Below, one piece after another: positions 11,266 to 23,699 of a DNA stretch of 64,000 bases; within the stretch, counting starts at the first letter, position 1; each line of letters starts with the position of its first letter. The notes beneath the pieces were generated by a model. That model made no database searches. It had not been told where the DNA came from and worked only from the letters and a program-made list of their open reading frames with translations. Source of the DNA: Straminergon stramineum (Eukaryota > Streptophyta > Bryopsida > Hypnales > Calliergonaceae); contig OY987273.1 of the NCBI GenBank assembly GCA_963920665.1, forward strand, positions 2,730,501-2,794,500. The letters are read 5' to 3'. A program made the position numbers and the translations under genes.

Positions 11266-13690
11266 TACCTTTTTTCTTGTGAACTTATGGAAGAAATAGT
11301 CATTGATATAAACCCCACAATAGGTGTTCTCATTATCTTTAAGGAAGTTTTAGTCAACATTAATAAAAAAATATATTCCTTAATCCTTTGAATATAATAG
11401 TAAATAAAGATTGGGTTATTCTTATTCTTGTAATGGAAATGCTTAAGCATAATACAACAATGAATTACTATTTGTATTTTTGTAATTGATATTTTGAACT
11501 ATACTCAATGAAGAAGGAGGACATTAATTCTTATCAAGTCCATACAAAATTATATCAAAGTGAAATCAGACATTCTTATATTGATAATCAAACATTCAAC
11601 TACCCTACACAAAGAGAGGTATTTTTTTATCTACACATGTATTTTAAAAAAGCCAAACATAGTCATACAATACATGAAGGTTATATTCGATTTAAATGAA
11701 TTCTTTTTCGTTAAAAAGTGCCACATGTCAATTCATGAATGGTTCAAGAGGTAACTTGGACCCCTCAGAAGCTGACGTGGAAATTCAATTTCACTTGTGG
11801 AATGTGGAATGAGACCTTTATGCGAGGTAATAATAGATTTTTTTTATTCGCATTTAAGAGAACATGCAACTATAAAACTAGAAGAGCCACAACATTTTTG
11901 TTTTGAGCAATAATTCGCTCAAACTGCCAAATATGGGCCCTTGTGCCATCTTCCCTCCAAATTTTGACCAATGGAGCACAACCAATGAACTACCACACAC
12001 CCAAAAAACCCCTTTAGAGCCAATATTATTAAAGGCATATGTTGAGTTTTCCTTTGCACATTTGATGCCAAGCTTTTACCTATTTAGATGACAATGAAAG
12101 AGGTTCACCTTTTTTTGGAATGTGCAAAAGGGCTTATATTAGAAAAAGCACTCCCCATAACTTGGACATAATTGCAAGTGAATCTTGATTCAGCCAATAC
12201 TTGGTAGACGTTTATTGGTCCCCTACATATAACATGTATACAATGTACATTACTGGATACAACCTTGAAGTGATAAATTCAACCGAGAACTCAAAAGACA
12301 CATTTGCAAGAATATTTTGTTACAAAAGTATTGATGTATACGAATATGATGTAGCTGCAATTGTATAAACATTCTATAAGTAACCAAGTTTGAAAACGTA
12401 GTCCAGTTATATAACTATATAATTAGTTTTCAATGTTTTCCTAAGTACAAATAGCTATGTGTGCAAAACTCCTATGAAAAGTTATCAGAATGCAAACTAA
12501 TTGAGGGTAATTTTTTCGGGCTATTAGTCACTACTACCAGAACAATTCGAGCTTGCACCAACAAGATGAGGGCATGTAAGAATCTACTATTCCATACAAA
12601 AAATCACATGGTGATTTGGAACACAAGGTTGGAATTGATTCTGAATATGATACTAGACTTTGCAATAGTCTTCAGTTGTTCATCCAGTTCTTCTTCTTGA
12701 AACTAGTTCATTTTTTGTGGACTTGTTCCACCATGGGAACCACATTTGTGTTGTCGTTTGCATCTACATCTCCAGCATCCCTCACTACAACGGCCTTTAG
12801 CTCCCACTCCTTATCATGATTCTGGATGTTGTGCAAAATAGTGTGGAATTTTTATCAACTACTACTATCCACACAAAATGGGGAACAAGATGTAGTAGAC
12901 AACTAATGAGAGGCTCTATACGTGGAAGTACCAGCCCTAGATTTTTACTCTTTTCATTATAAACCATTGCTAGGAATAAGCAAAGCTCTTCTTTAGACTC
13001 TAGGTTGCCGAAAGTGTGGTCCATTATGAAAAAAACAATGCAATGCTAGTTTGTCATGCTAATTTGTACAGTGCATACAATTATTGGTATGCAAAAGTCT
13101 AACCTCAAATCAATTTGTAGAATAAATCAATGTAACAACACTACCCAATCATCAATACTAACATTAACCAATGTTACATTACTTATATACTACCTGATCT
13201 ATAATACATGCATTGAAAACCAAGCTTCAAATGAGAAGGTGTTGAAATCACTTCATTACTCACTACCTCGTTGCCTTATCGCGTGTGTAGAAGAGTGTGA
13301 GTATAAGCTCTGTGATCAAACTAGGCGATGGGAGACAAATTGGGGACCCTGAACTTTGAGCGCTAGAAGATCTTGAATCCTAAAGGAGGGAAGGAAAGGA
13401 TAATCTTATTTCTTGGGTGCTCAACACCCCTTGTCATGAGAATACATCGAGGACAATACTAACAAGTCATTTTGAAGCATTTGAAAGCACTCATGAAAGC
13501 ACTGACGGATTTTTAAACGTGTGAAGTACGGGGACCCAAAACACAATGACACTGATACTTTTTGTCAATATTGACATGTCATTAAAATTCCCAAACATTT
13601 GTATGCCAAGTGGCCCAGCATGCATCATTCTGTTATTGACCTACAGAGTCTAACATGACGTACATATTTGTATGTTGCATACTAAATGCA
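11266..13690. other. AT-rich spacer, no gene recognised
   Basis: Short frames only (e.g. 11508-11754, 12461-12819), none with a motif or sustained codon pattern. TATA-like runs are common and uninformative. Confidence 0.35.
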
Positions 13691-13699
13691 TCTCTAACT

Positions 13700-16199
13700 C
13701 TAACCAATTGGGATAATCTTTTGACCCCTCTTGTTTTTCTTAGGTTTCTTTTTGGCTTCTTGCAATTCTTTTGCCACTTCCTCTGCAGTGATCTCACTTT
13801 GGGTCTTCCGTTTGGTTATTGCTTTGTCCTTCTCATTGTTAGTTGGAGGCAGTGGTGGGGGCTAAGGCACCTTCACCATTGCCCTTGGCGTGACCTTGTC
13901 AACCTCAACACCTTCCTCTGTCAACATTTTGCAGTACTCTAATTCTACATCTTCTTGTGTTAACATCTGTACTATTTCAAACTCTACATCCTCCTCTCTC
14001 AACTTTCTAATACGCTCTTGTAGCTCTACCTCAACTCCTACCTTGCAAGACAAATTAGAAAAATCTCTTACAAGTGGCTAGTTGATAACATCTTCAATTT
14101 CCTCTGCAACTAGAGGGCTAATCTTCCTAGGCTTTATGACATGATCCTCATTTTTTTCTGGGGAGTCGACTTCATCTATGGATGGTAGACACAGATGTTG
14201 TATAGGACATTGTATAGACTCAACCTAGAGTCAGACTGTACCAACGACACTACCATTGCCTAGGCTTTGCAACCCATCAATCCCACTAAGGTTGAGCATG
14301 GGACCTGTGCTTTCTATAAATGTCACATTGTTAGAGCCATCCAAATGTTGAGTATGTACACACACCATGGATTCCTTCAATTGCTCTTGGTATAGTTTCT
14401 CTAGATCTGAATCACAAGTAAAAAAAAGTGGTTAGGTTGTAAATCAAAAAATGGGTAACGGAAACCAATAGACAAGCCTTCGTAGTTCATACCATATTGA
14501 TGATGGTTTAGGGTTGTTGCGTACAAACTGTACAATAGTTGTACTTAACACTAGACTATGTTGCACTGAGATGTACTTCATCTACACAATTGTGTGCTAT
14601 TTGAACTTAATAATATACAACGTACAAATAATTGCATAAGGTTGTGTTCACCTCCATGAGAAAAGGACATAATCACGTACCAATATGTAGATGGAAGTCC
14701 AAGACTGCCAATGTTAAGGTTGCTAGTAGAATCTCTTGCTCCTCTTCTAACTTCAAAGATTGAACCAATTGTTGAAGTGTTGAATCCAACTTGCCAAATC
14801 TAAAACTAATAAACCAAGAGGGATGCACTATTGTACTACAAGACATATCTGCACACTTGCTAGAAACTCTAAACTAGACACTTGTGCACCATAGATGGTA
14901 TAAATGACCGCATATGCATACTATAATGTCCTTGAGGGGAAATTTGCTCAAGCAAAGTGCAAAAGGTGTCAATGAAGCGGCGTCAAAATCCGAAATTGTC
15001 TCGGGGTCAAATTGAGAGCACAGGGGTCTTGGTCTCAAAGAAACTCCACCTTCACCTCTCTTCATATGAGCAACTTAGGACGACAAGGCATCGAATTGCC
15101 TCCTCAAACACGTCTACCTAGCTTTGAGTTCCTTGTACCTCAAATTGCATTCCTTTAATTCGAATGCAATTGCATCATAATCATTCATTGCATCCCTTAC
15201 CATCTCATGGTATGCTTCTACTTTATTTGAGGCCACCTCCATGCCATGCATGCACTCGGCCCCTTTGTGAATCTTTTGTAACTTTACAACTTTGGCTTCA
15301 GTTCTATGCAACACCCCTTCTTCTTGTGATGCTTTGGTAGACAAATCTAGTCTCTCCTTCCCAATGCTAACATAGTCCTTTGTTACAACATGAAGCTATA
15401 ATCCCACCAACTTTATTAGATCCAAGAGGTCTATGATATCCTTTTCGCTTTCTGTACCATCCCATCCAACTCTGTACATCTTCTCTTCTAATTTGTACTA
15501 AGTCTTTCAAAGTTCGGCATTAGGATCATGGAAAAGGTCGTCAATACCTTCTGCCTTGTATAGCTCCTTCTCGTTAGAGCCAGTGATGTCTGCAATGGCC
15601 GCCAAACATAACCTCATCTTCTTCAACCATTTGCTATGTTGATTTCTACTAGAGGTCCTTGTAAACTCTACCCAACTCATAAGCTTCTACTTCTGCTTCT
15701 CCATGATGATATCCCTAGAAAATTGCTTTGCTATTACCTTGGACCTTAGCAAATCTCATAAGTACATATGCAAGAAAATCTCAACAATGTGATGAGGGAC
15801 TTCTTCATGCTTGCATTCTGCACAAGTATGCCCAGCTCTCCCCTTTCTCCCCTTTGCTAGTCCAAAAACATTGATCAGGTCCATCTCCTTGAGGTCGTGT
15901 GGATCTCTAACCTTGTATGGATTTTTACCTGATTTTGGCAAGCCATATTTGGTCTCAAATTCCTCTTTGGTAACAAAGCATGGAGGAGGATGTTTCTTTA
16001 GAGAAACCAACTTGTCTAGTTCCTTCTCCAAAGGAGACTTTTTGACCTTCACGTTGACATTGTCTTTGGCCCACAACAAGGTGGGTGATGAGGGAGCAAG
16101 ATAATCATCTATGAAATCATTGTTGCTAAAAACGCTGCAGGGCTCGTCTTCCTTGGAACTAACTCGATTCCTAACCACCTAGTCATCGTTGTATGCCAT
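13700..16199 (-). pseudogene. Coiled-coil / RING-like family gene, member 2 (copy A)
   Basis: ATG at 16199; TAG follows at codon 7 (16179-16181) where copy B has TGG. Domains in order: acidic N-terminus, SPLEKELDKLVSLKKHPPP, the KEEFETKYGLPKSGK motif, a Cys/His cluster (HTCAECKHEEVPHH), a Trp-containing helix (SWVEFTRTSSRN), a long coiled coil (about 15500-15110), then RPRPLCSQFD and a RING-like CICGHLYHLWC. Downstream the frame continues through LQQLVQSLKLEEEQEILL. After a gap, an acidic coiled region (14053-13862) and a Lys-rich tail ending PKKNKRGQK near 13700 follow. Stops match CAG, CGA or TGG in copy B at 15498-15500, 15507-15509 and 14874-14876. The reading frame is otherwise well kept. 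Function unknown; the finger suggests protein binding or ubiquitin ligase activity. Confidence 0.6.
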
Positions 16200-16258
16200 A
16201 GTATTGAACCACTAAAAAACATGCAGAAGAGTTCTATAAATAAAAAAAGACAGGAAAA

Positions 16259-16850
16259 CTTCATTGGCCTTCCAAAACACTTGCAATGTCTGGTAGAATA
16301 AACAATGTACATTCTACAACACACGTTGTAAACAATTTTTTACGTAAACATGAAATAGTATAGTACATATCTAAAAGCATACAAAGTGTACTCAAACATT
16401 GTACATTTTGTACAATAACTATACCAGTGACTATCTCATCTGGTTGCAAGAAACTTGGAAATTTCATTTGCCTTCCAAGACCCTTGAAAACTTGGTTGGA
16501 GTACAAAAAGTGAATTCTATAACACACGTTGTAAAAATTTTTGTAAATAAACATTAAATCGTATAGTGTATATCTAAAATCATACAAATTGTACTAAAAC
16601 ATTGTACATTTTGTATAAAGACTGTACTAGTGACTATCCCATCTTGATGCAAGAAGAACCTTAGACACTTCATTGGAATTTCAAGACACTTGTGTTGTTT
16701 GGTGGAGTAAACAATATACATTCTATACAACATATTTGTCAACAATTTTGTAAGTAAACGTTAAATCCTATAGTATGTATCTAAAAGCATAAAGAGTGTA
16801 TTGAAACATTATACATTTTGTACAATGAATATACTAGTGACCTATCTCGT
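16259..16850. repeat. Three tandem ~205-bp units (one in copy B)
   Basis: Units start with TTCATTGG/TTCATTTG at about 16259, 16462 and 16669 and contain the shared words AACAATGTACATTCTA, TGTACATTTTGTACAA and ACTAGTGAC. Copy B has only one such unit (39341-39535). They lie just 5' of the ATG of the family gene, so they sit in its upstream region or first intron. Element 1 inserted into the last unit. Confidence 0.8.
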
Positions 16851-17928
16851 TGTCGTACGCGTAGCGTGCGGTAAATACCATTTACAACACCCAAACATGT
16901 AAACTAACTCGAAATATTGTCCCAGGGGATTCTAGTATGTTGTTGCAAGCCTAGATTATCCGTTCTACCAACTTAAGCTCTCTCTTTCCGGAATCCAATC
17001 CGGACTCATACTATTTCCGGATTCCGGATCCGTCACTTCACTTACAAACATTGGTTTTTGGTACCTCTGTTTTACCCTCAGAGGGTCTGCCTTTGATTGT
17101 ATAGAGGGGTAGGGACTCACCACTCGTATTTCTCACTCTCTCTTCTCTTCTCAAAATTACACAACATGTACTTAGACCAAATGTTGCACTAGATCGACTG
17201 CAAACACTCTCACAACCTCTCGGATGGCCAATCCGGAAAGCAGGTCACACAAATCCGTAACAAGCCTTCTCCACTACAACGACAGACCAACAGAAACTAG
17301 AACTAAGGTAAGGATTGTAAGTCGTTCGCTAAACTGATCCTAGGGTTTGGTTGACCTTCTAGTAAGTGATATGGGATTTCTTCCACTAGTGGTTGCTTAT
17401 CTCCACACGGAACCCTCCCTGGTATTCCGGATCTGCACCCCCACCACTCCTAATCGGATTCCCGTTCCAGGAGTTTAAAGACATGTGCTCAAGACCAAAT
17501 TCACTAGTCTAGACTATGTACAGACGTTCCTCAACACTCAGACCCAAGTCACCTCAGATCCGGATTCCTCCTTTCCTCCTCCTCAATTACACTTCACACA
17601 CTCACAAGGAAACACAAGGAAGCTAGATATACAATAGATCAATCCCTGAGGGTCCACTTGGTGGCTCAGATTAAAATAAAGATGACAAAATACAAACTAT
17701 AACGCTAGGAAGGAATGAGAGGCAAACAACCCGCCTCACACTTAAAAACCCAAAACAACCCAAAGCCAAAAAGGCCAAAAGGGCACCCGGAAATCCAAGT
17801 GACCACTCACAACCTTCCCGAAAAATCCGGAAAAGGTGAAATCCTACAAATCCGGAACCGGGTCCCACACCTGGAAATCCGGATCCGGTTCAAAATCCAA
17901 AATCCTATCTACCTAAGAAAAGTCCTAA

Positions 17929-19917
17929 CTACTTTGCCTTCCGCGCTTTCTTCTGGCTACTCCCGCCTTGACTCGTTGGTGTCTGCAGAGATGCCCTTGG
18001 TGTTGCCTTCGGGGTCGCCTTCATGGGGGTCGACCGTAACACCGCCCGGGTTTGTATCTTCCGGATTTCCGGAGGAGAGTAGTCGGCTTCTTCCTCGTCC
18101 TCGTCTTCTGATCTGGTCCGGTATTCTTCCTCCTCAGATTTCTCAATCTGAGTGATTCCTCTTTCAATCTCCTCGCCTGGAGACGTCTCATCCAACACGA
18201 TGGTCTTGATCTCCTTCCTTGGTGGCTGCTTCTCCTCCACCATATGTTTGAACTCCTCCGGATGAGAGCGAGCCGGATTCAACAACCCCCCGATCCGCTC
18301 TATCCGTTGGCCACGGGCTTGGGTGTGAGGTGTCGGCAACGGCTCCTTTTCCGGAAAGTTGAAGACTCGGACGGGTGGAGACACTATAACCTCTAGAGGT
18401 GCCAACTCCCGTCTTGTCTCCGGTTGCTTGCTAGACTCGGGTGCTGACTTCACGCTCCCCCGGATTGTCTTCTCCAGTTGCTTGGAGAAAGGTTCCGTGG
18501 AGTACCGGAGACTTTCCCGCGGAACTTCCGGTTTCGAAGGTAGTGGCATTGAGGCGGTGAGCTTGACGGGTGTCTCCGTGTCGAAATGGATCTCCGGAAA
18601 GTTCGAGAAGTCCATTACCTGGTCGGGGTCGATCCGTCCAAGCAGCTGCCTCATCTCCTTTAGTGTGAGCTCCATCCTTGAGGAGAAGTCCACGAGTATC
18701 TGGATGACCTTGGATTCGGTGAGGTGCCCTTCCTCGGTTAGCCGGCTCTAGGTTAGAGCCGCCTTCATCACCATATCGGCCGGCTTGTCCACCAAGCCAA
18801 ATAAATTCTTCAGCAACTGGAGGGCTTCCTTCTCCCTTTTCTTTGCTTCATCCATCTCGCCTTGTGCCCAGTTGAGTCTCGCCTGAAGATCCGCTTTTTC
18901 CTTCTCCAGGGCTACGATCTGCTTGTCCTTCCGCTCGAGAATTTTCGGGTTTGGAAGTTTCTTCATTGCGTTGAGGATGTCTTCCGGTTCCGTCTTCAAC
19001 TCCCGGCCTATCTTCCTGAGTAGATCCGTGAGGCTCTCGTGGTACTCTTGCGCTTGGAGTACCCAGTTGAACCCGGTCTTGAAGAACCCAGAAATGCTTC
19101 CTTCCTCCTCTTCGGAGATCCTTTGTTGAGCCGGAACCTTTCCTCGTGATGTCGGATCCGTCGACTTCCGGTGCCTCCGCTCCAAGGGTTGCTCGTCTTC
19201 TTGTGGATCCTCCTCCTCGTCCAGCGACGGCTGCGTCGCCGTCACTTCTTCTGTCAGCCCGTATTGGAGGATGGTTGCTCCGGTGTTGTACTCCACCATT
19301 TCCGCATCGCTGAGCAGCTCCGCGTGGTGGTACAGATGAAAAAGATACGGCCCTATGGGGCTGGTCTTTTCCTTTCCTACGTTGGCGGCAAGTTTGGCGA
19401 CTACTAAGCTAATCACCTTGCCCCAACTGACTGGTCTACCCTCAAAAGCACCAAAGATGGTGTTTGCTACTGTAACCGTAACCTGTGTAGGTTTTTCCAG
19501 ATACAGGATAGGGATCAAGAACTCTAAGACGTGTCTTTGTCGAGCATCTAGACAATCACTAATCGCATACCCTTCCTTAGAATGGGCCGCGTTTTTGAAC
19601 TTTCTGACTGTAAACTTGTCGATGCAGGATGCTAATCCGAATCCCTTCTTGGGAAATCCGTAAACCCTAGCCCAGACTTCATCAGTCCAGGTTTGAGACC
19701 TTCCTCTCACCGTCAACTCATACTGGTTAGAAGCACCTACTATCAACTCTTGGATCATCCGGTCGTTCTTTACGGTCCACGGCCGCAGGAACAGACCGAC
19801 ACACCCTATCTCACTAAGGTCATCCTTTAGCTGGGATCTGTCTCTCAACCTTTCCGAAATGGTTGGACAAACCATCTGGCCGGTGACCAAAGTTTTCTGG
19901 ATATCTCCCTCCGCCAT
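17929..19917 (-). CDS. Element 1 protein, ~662 codons with a single in-frame TAG
   Basis: ATG at 19917 (MAEGDIQKT) and stop at 17929-17931, in one frame broken only by TAG at 18748-18750. At that TAG the element 4 copy reads a Gln codon (AALVQNQL against AALT-stop-SRL). Residues ~1-220 form a conserved globular domain (GLFLRPWTVKND, WTDEVWARVYG, PYLFHLYHHAELL). Then follow an acidic linker (~230-255) and a coiled coil rich in Lys/Glu/Leu (~325-375). After these come a Pro-rich region, a second acidic stretch (~590-615) and a basic tail (KKARKAK). There is no zinc knuckle and no RT, integrase, protease or DDE motif. It could be a gag-like or plant-transposon-domain protein; I do not assign a function. 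This is the best preserved of the four copies. Confidence 0.7.
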
Positions 19918-20043
19918 CTCAACTATTTAAAAATCTGAAGATACTATCACCTCTCACGCGAGCACTAACTCACCACTCTTTCACTTAGCTATGCGCGCAC
20001 AAAACAGTTGTGGGAAAAGAGGAAGAGGAAATGGCAATGGCGG

Positions 20044-20056
20044 GGTTAAGTACCCG
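20044..20056 (-). promoter_or_regulatory. Conserved TATA-like box of the element leader
   Basis: All four element copies keep a GGGTACTTAA-like word about 130-145 bp before the ORF start (here on the minus strand; element 4 has GGGTATTTAA near 57003). Conservation in otherwise diverged leaders suggests a core promoter. Inference only. Confidence 0.35.
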
Positions 20057-20343
20057 TTAAAATACCGACCGTTCGTAAAGCGGACCGTTCACCCGTAACG
20101 GGTCCCTATTTCTAGACCGGAAGTCTAGGTACTAGGCTGTCGCTATCCGGGTTTCCGGAATCCGGATCCGTCCTGGGTTCCGTTACGAATTACCTGGAGC
20201 ATCCGTTCAGTGTTAGTGAGATGTTTAGGCTAAGAGGGTTCTAATCCTTTTTGCCTGTTAAGAATTTTGAAAAGATTCTATATACTTAGACTCCTTTAAA
20301 TACTAACATGGTTACTTTTAAGATTACGGCTTGCGAGACTCGT

Positions 20344-21518
20344 CTTGTTGCAAGAAGAACCATGGACACTAGAACAATCCAGAATAACTACTGAATGCAA
20401 GCACACCATCTATTGATCAAACATACTTGCATTCTTCTTCAATTGTGAAGAAATTTTCCTTGATTTCTTGAACAATCTTGAGTTTGTTTTGTCAATGGCC
20501 TGGATGTTGACACAAAATTTGTGAGAGCGACAAAAAAAAAGAGCGTACATTGTGTATTGAGACTTAGCATACCATAAAACTACTAACCCTTGATGGTTTC
20601 CACTCACGGAATTGCCACTCTTCTCTCGATCATGCAACTGCGACTCCTTCATCCCACAACTAGCACTCCTTCACGCAACAGTCGCTTCTCTCAAACAAAA
20701 TAGCAAACTACAACTAGAGGTCGATCCACTTTCTACAACCTCCGTGAGCTTCAAATTCAAAATGAGAAAAGACAAGATTAGGCCGCCCCATTTTTTCCGA
20801 AGGACGGAATGTCATTGCAAAAGCACACCGCATAACCTTTGGAAATCTTGCAGAATCCTGATTTAGACAATACGTGGCAAATGGCTATTAGTCCTAGATG
20901 TACAATATGTACGCACCGTACATCCCAAGTGCGATCAATGAACCCTAGAGACTTCTATTGGATTCACGTTGGAAAATGGAGCATAAATGTCCGATGGAAC
21001 AAAATGGAACCAAAATGTAATTTATATCAAAATTCAATGTTGCCCCATCTAAATCAAAAGGTCTTTTCATAGATTTTCAAATTAAAAATTAAAAATACAC
21101 ACTTTAAAGCCAAAATTTGGGCCTCATACTAAAATAACACATTTACAAGGACATTATCTTGTAAAGGTCCAAAACCCTAATTGAATGTTTTGTCATAGTA
21201 CCCAACCATTAAAGCATTGGATTTATTCCTTGGAATACCGAAAATGAAACCCTAAACATGACACAAGAAGTACAACAATGCTAAACTTGAATTTGAAACA
21301 ATACAAACATCAAATGTTTGTACTCCATACATGAAATTAATAGATAAAAGTCATTTTTTGTAATGCAATTTTCAATGTATTTAAGATGGAAGACTACAAC
21401 TCATTTTTTTTTAAACAAAAATTGCCAAAAACTATAATAAAATGGACTCTGAACATTTTTCTTGTGTAGAAATTCTGCCATGACTACGATTTTGGACAAC
21501 CGTAGTGTGCTTTTACCC
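20344..21518. other. Right part of duplication copy A, no clear gene
   Basis: Homologous to 39520-40688. A minus-strand frame at 20652-20410 and a plus-strand frame at 20612-20866 exist but neither has a recognisable domain. It lies upstream of the family gene and may be its promoter or 5' untranslated region. Confidence 0.4.
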
Positions 21519-23525
21519 ACAGGAAGTTGGGAGTTTGGAAGAGTGGGTGAGACGGAAACTTCTAGTGGCACTAACTCTCTTGCTAAGCTTGGTTGCTTGT
21601 CAAGCTCTAGTACTGTCTTTGCACTCCCCCGAATGGTCTTTTGCAATTGACTCGAGAAGGGCTTTGTTGAATGCCGAAGAGCCTCCCTAAGTCCTTTAGG
21701 TCTTGTTAGAAGCAGAAGTGATGAAGCTAGCTTGATTGGAGTTTCTGTATCGAAAGGGATTTCCAGAAAGTGAGGAAAATCCATGACTTGGTTCAGATCA
21801 GTACCCCCTAAGAGTTGGCACATCTCCTTTAGCACTATCTCCATCTGGGTTGAGAAATCAACTAGGATCCTGACTACTTTGAATCCGGTCAAATGCCCTT
21901 CCTTGATTAACTAGTCCTGGACGAGAGAGGCTTTGATGATGAGCTTTGAGGGTCTATCCACCAACCCAGAAAGGTTCTTGACAAGTTGAAGAGCTTCCTT
22001 CTCCCTCTATTTTTATGTAGCAAGCTCCCCCTCTGCCCAATTTAATTGGGATTGGAGGTTATCCCTCTCCTTCTCTAGATCCTTGATCCACTCTTCCTTC
22101 CATCTCAACTCATCTGGATTTGATAGCCGCTTTACTACATCCAACACATCTTCTGGCTCAACCTTTAACTCCTTGTTGATTGCCCTGAGGAGTTCCGCTA
22201 AGTTGTCATGGTACTCCTATGCCTACAACACCCAATGGAATCCGGTCTTCAAGAATCCAAAAATACCTTCTGTCTACTTCTCCGGAACCTTCTTCGGAAC
22301 AGGGAGTTTTCCTCGTGAAGCCGGATGAGTGGATTTTCTTCATTTGTGATCTATCAATTGCTCGTCCTCTTCTGGATCTTCTTCTTCTTTGGATTCCAGC
22401 TACTACGCCTCGACTTCGTCTGTGAGGCCATATTGCAGGATAGTAGTTCAGGTGTTGTATTTTACCATCTCTACACTACTCAAAAGTTCTATGTGGTGAT
22501 AGAGGTGGAACAAGTAAGGACTGATAGGGATGGTCTTGGCCTTTCCTACATGGACAACTAGTTTAGACACGATTGCTGCAATAACCTTTTCTCAATGGAT
22601 TGGTCTATCTTCCATTGCCCAAAGATGGTGTTGGTCATAGTGACTGTAACCCGGATAGGCTTTTCCAGATAGAAGATTAGAATGAGGAATTCTAATACTC
22701 TTTTTTGCCTCCTATCCAAGCAATCACTAATGGCATACCCCTCCTTAGCATGGGCCGGATTCTTAAACTTTCCAGTCGTGAACTTATCAACTTAGGAGGC
22801 TAATCCAGATCCCTTCTTTGGGAATCCATAGACACTCGCCTAAACCTCATCCGTCCAAGTTCTAGGTCAACCCTTTCTTATCAGCTCATATTGATTCGAA
22901 GCTCCTACTATAAGCTCTTCAATCATTCACTCATTTTTCAGGGTCCATGGCCTAAGCAACAATTTGACACACCCAATGTTGCTTAGGTCGTCTTCTAATG
23001 TTGTCTGGTCACTCTACCTTTCAGGAATGGCCGGATAGACCATTTGTGTAGCGATTGACAGTTTACGGCTACCTCCCTCCGCCATTGAGAACAAGAACTA
23101 AGTTGAGATCTAGTGGGGAAACATCGTCCTCAACTCCTGAAAAGATTGCTAACTCACCACTCTTTCACTAAACTATACAAGTGCAAACATCTGCAGAAGA
23201 AAGAGGGAGGAGAAATGGAGGTAGAGGAGTTTAAGTACCCGTCAACCTACTAACCGTTCCAAGTAGGAGATTGTTTGCGATAACGGTTCCCTAGATTTCT
23301 AGAGCGGAACTCTAGGATGTAGGCTATTGCTATCCGAGTTTCGAGATTCCGGATCCATCTTGGATCTGGTTACAGAACACTTGGATCATCTTTTCATCCA
23401 AAGTGTAATGTTTAAACTAAGCGGATTCTAATTTCATTGGCCTAATCAAAATTTTCAAAAAGTCCATACTATAATAGTTCTATTTTATACTAACTTAGTA
23501 GATTCCAAGTTTCTGTCTCATGACA
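21519..23525 (-). mobile_element. Element 2: 3'-truncated copy, fused to duplication copy A
   Basis: The 5' terminus (in coding sense) is TGTCATGAGACAG at 23525. The ORF start ATG is at 23085. Homology stops at 21519, inside the Pro-rich region, so the acidic and basic C-terminus and the whole 3' non-coding part are missing. The frame carries several stops and frameshifts. It is closer to element 3 than to elements 1 and 4 (shared leader words such as CTATAATAGTTCTA). No target duplication can be checked because one end is lost. Confidence 0.75.
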
Positions 23526-23699
23526 AATGGTTTCCTTCATTTATAGTGCAACTTGAAGTGGCAATGTCCACGGAAGACTAGCACACCTGCACTTATGTAG
23601 TCAATACAAGTATATCCTTCTATATTGCATGTAGACTGAGTAGTTTTCTCAATAACTTGATAGAGTTGAGGTGCAAATTATCATGTATATTGTAGGCAA

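Larger units (their letters stand above)
16851..20338 (-). mobile_element. Element 1: complete 3488-bp copy of a TG...CA-type mobile element with one ORF
   Basis: The left end is TGTCGTACGC and the right end GCTTGCGAGA, with a 5-bp target duplication CTCGT at 16846-16850 and 20339-20343. The ends are proved by copy B, where the unoccupied site reads CCTATCTCGTCTTGTTG near 39520. The element holds a ~420-bp leader, one ~660-codon ORF (19917-17929, minus strand) and a ~1.1-kb 3' non-coding part shared with element 4. No pair of long terminal repeats and no polymerase, integrase or transposase is visible. The 5-bp duplication and TG/CA-type ends are typical of integrase-type insertion. Candidates are a solo LTR that carries an ORF, a non-autonomous retroelement, or a Ginger-like TIR element. 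Confidence 0.85.
14150..21518. repeat. Segmental duplication, copy A (carries an element insertion)
   Basis: Homologous throughout to 37205-40688, apart from the mobile element at 16851-20338 and two extra 205-bp units. The shared part starts near the EVDSPEKNEDH codons (14150) and ends at TTTTACCC (21511-21518). It abuts truncated element 2 there. Differences from copy B are mostly transitions: in 15111-15380 I count by eye about 17 transitions to 3 transversions. Confidence 0.85.

Noticed and set aside
10589..11299. Several ~62-residue frames in the 54-bp array
   Set aside because: They exist only because the period is close to 18 codons; composition is Phe/Lys/Ser monotony.
16851..20338. 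Helitron or LINE origin for the element family
   Set aside because: Helitrons make no target duplication and insert at AT; LINEs end in a poly-A or simple repeat. The elements show fixed TG/CA-type ends and 5-bp duplications.
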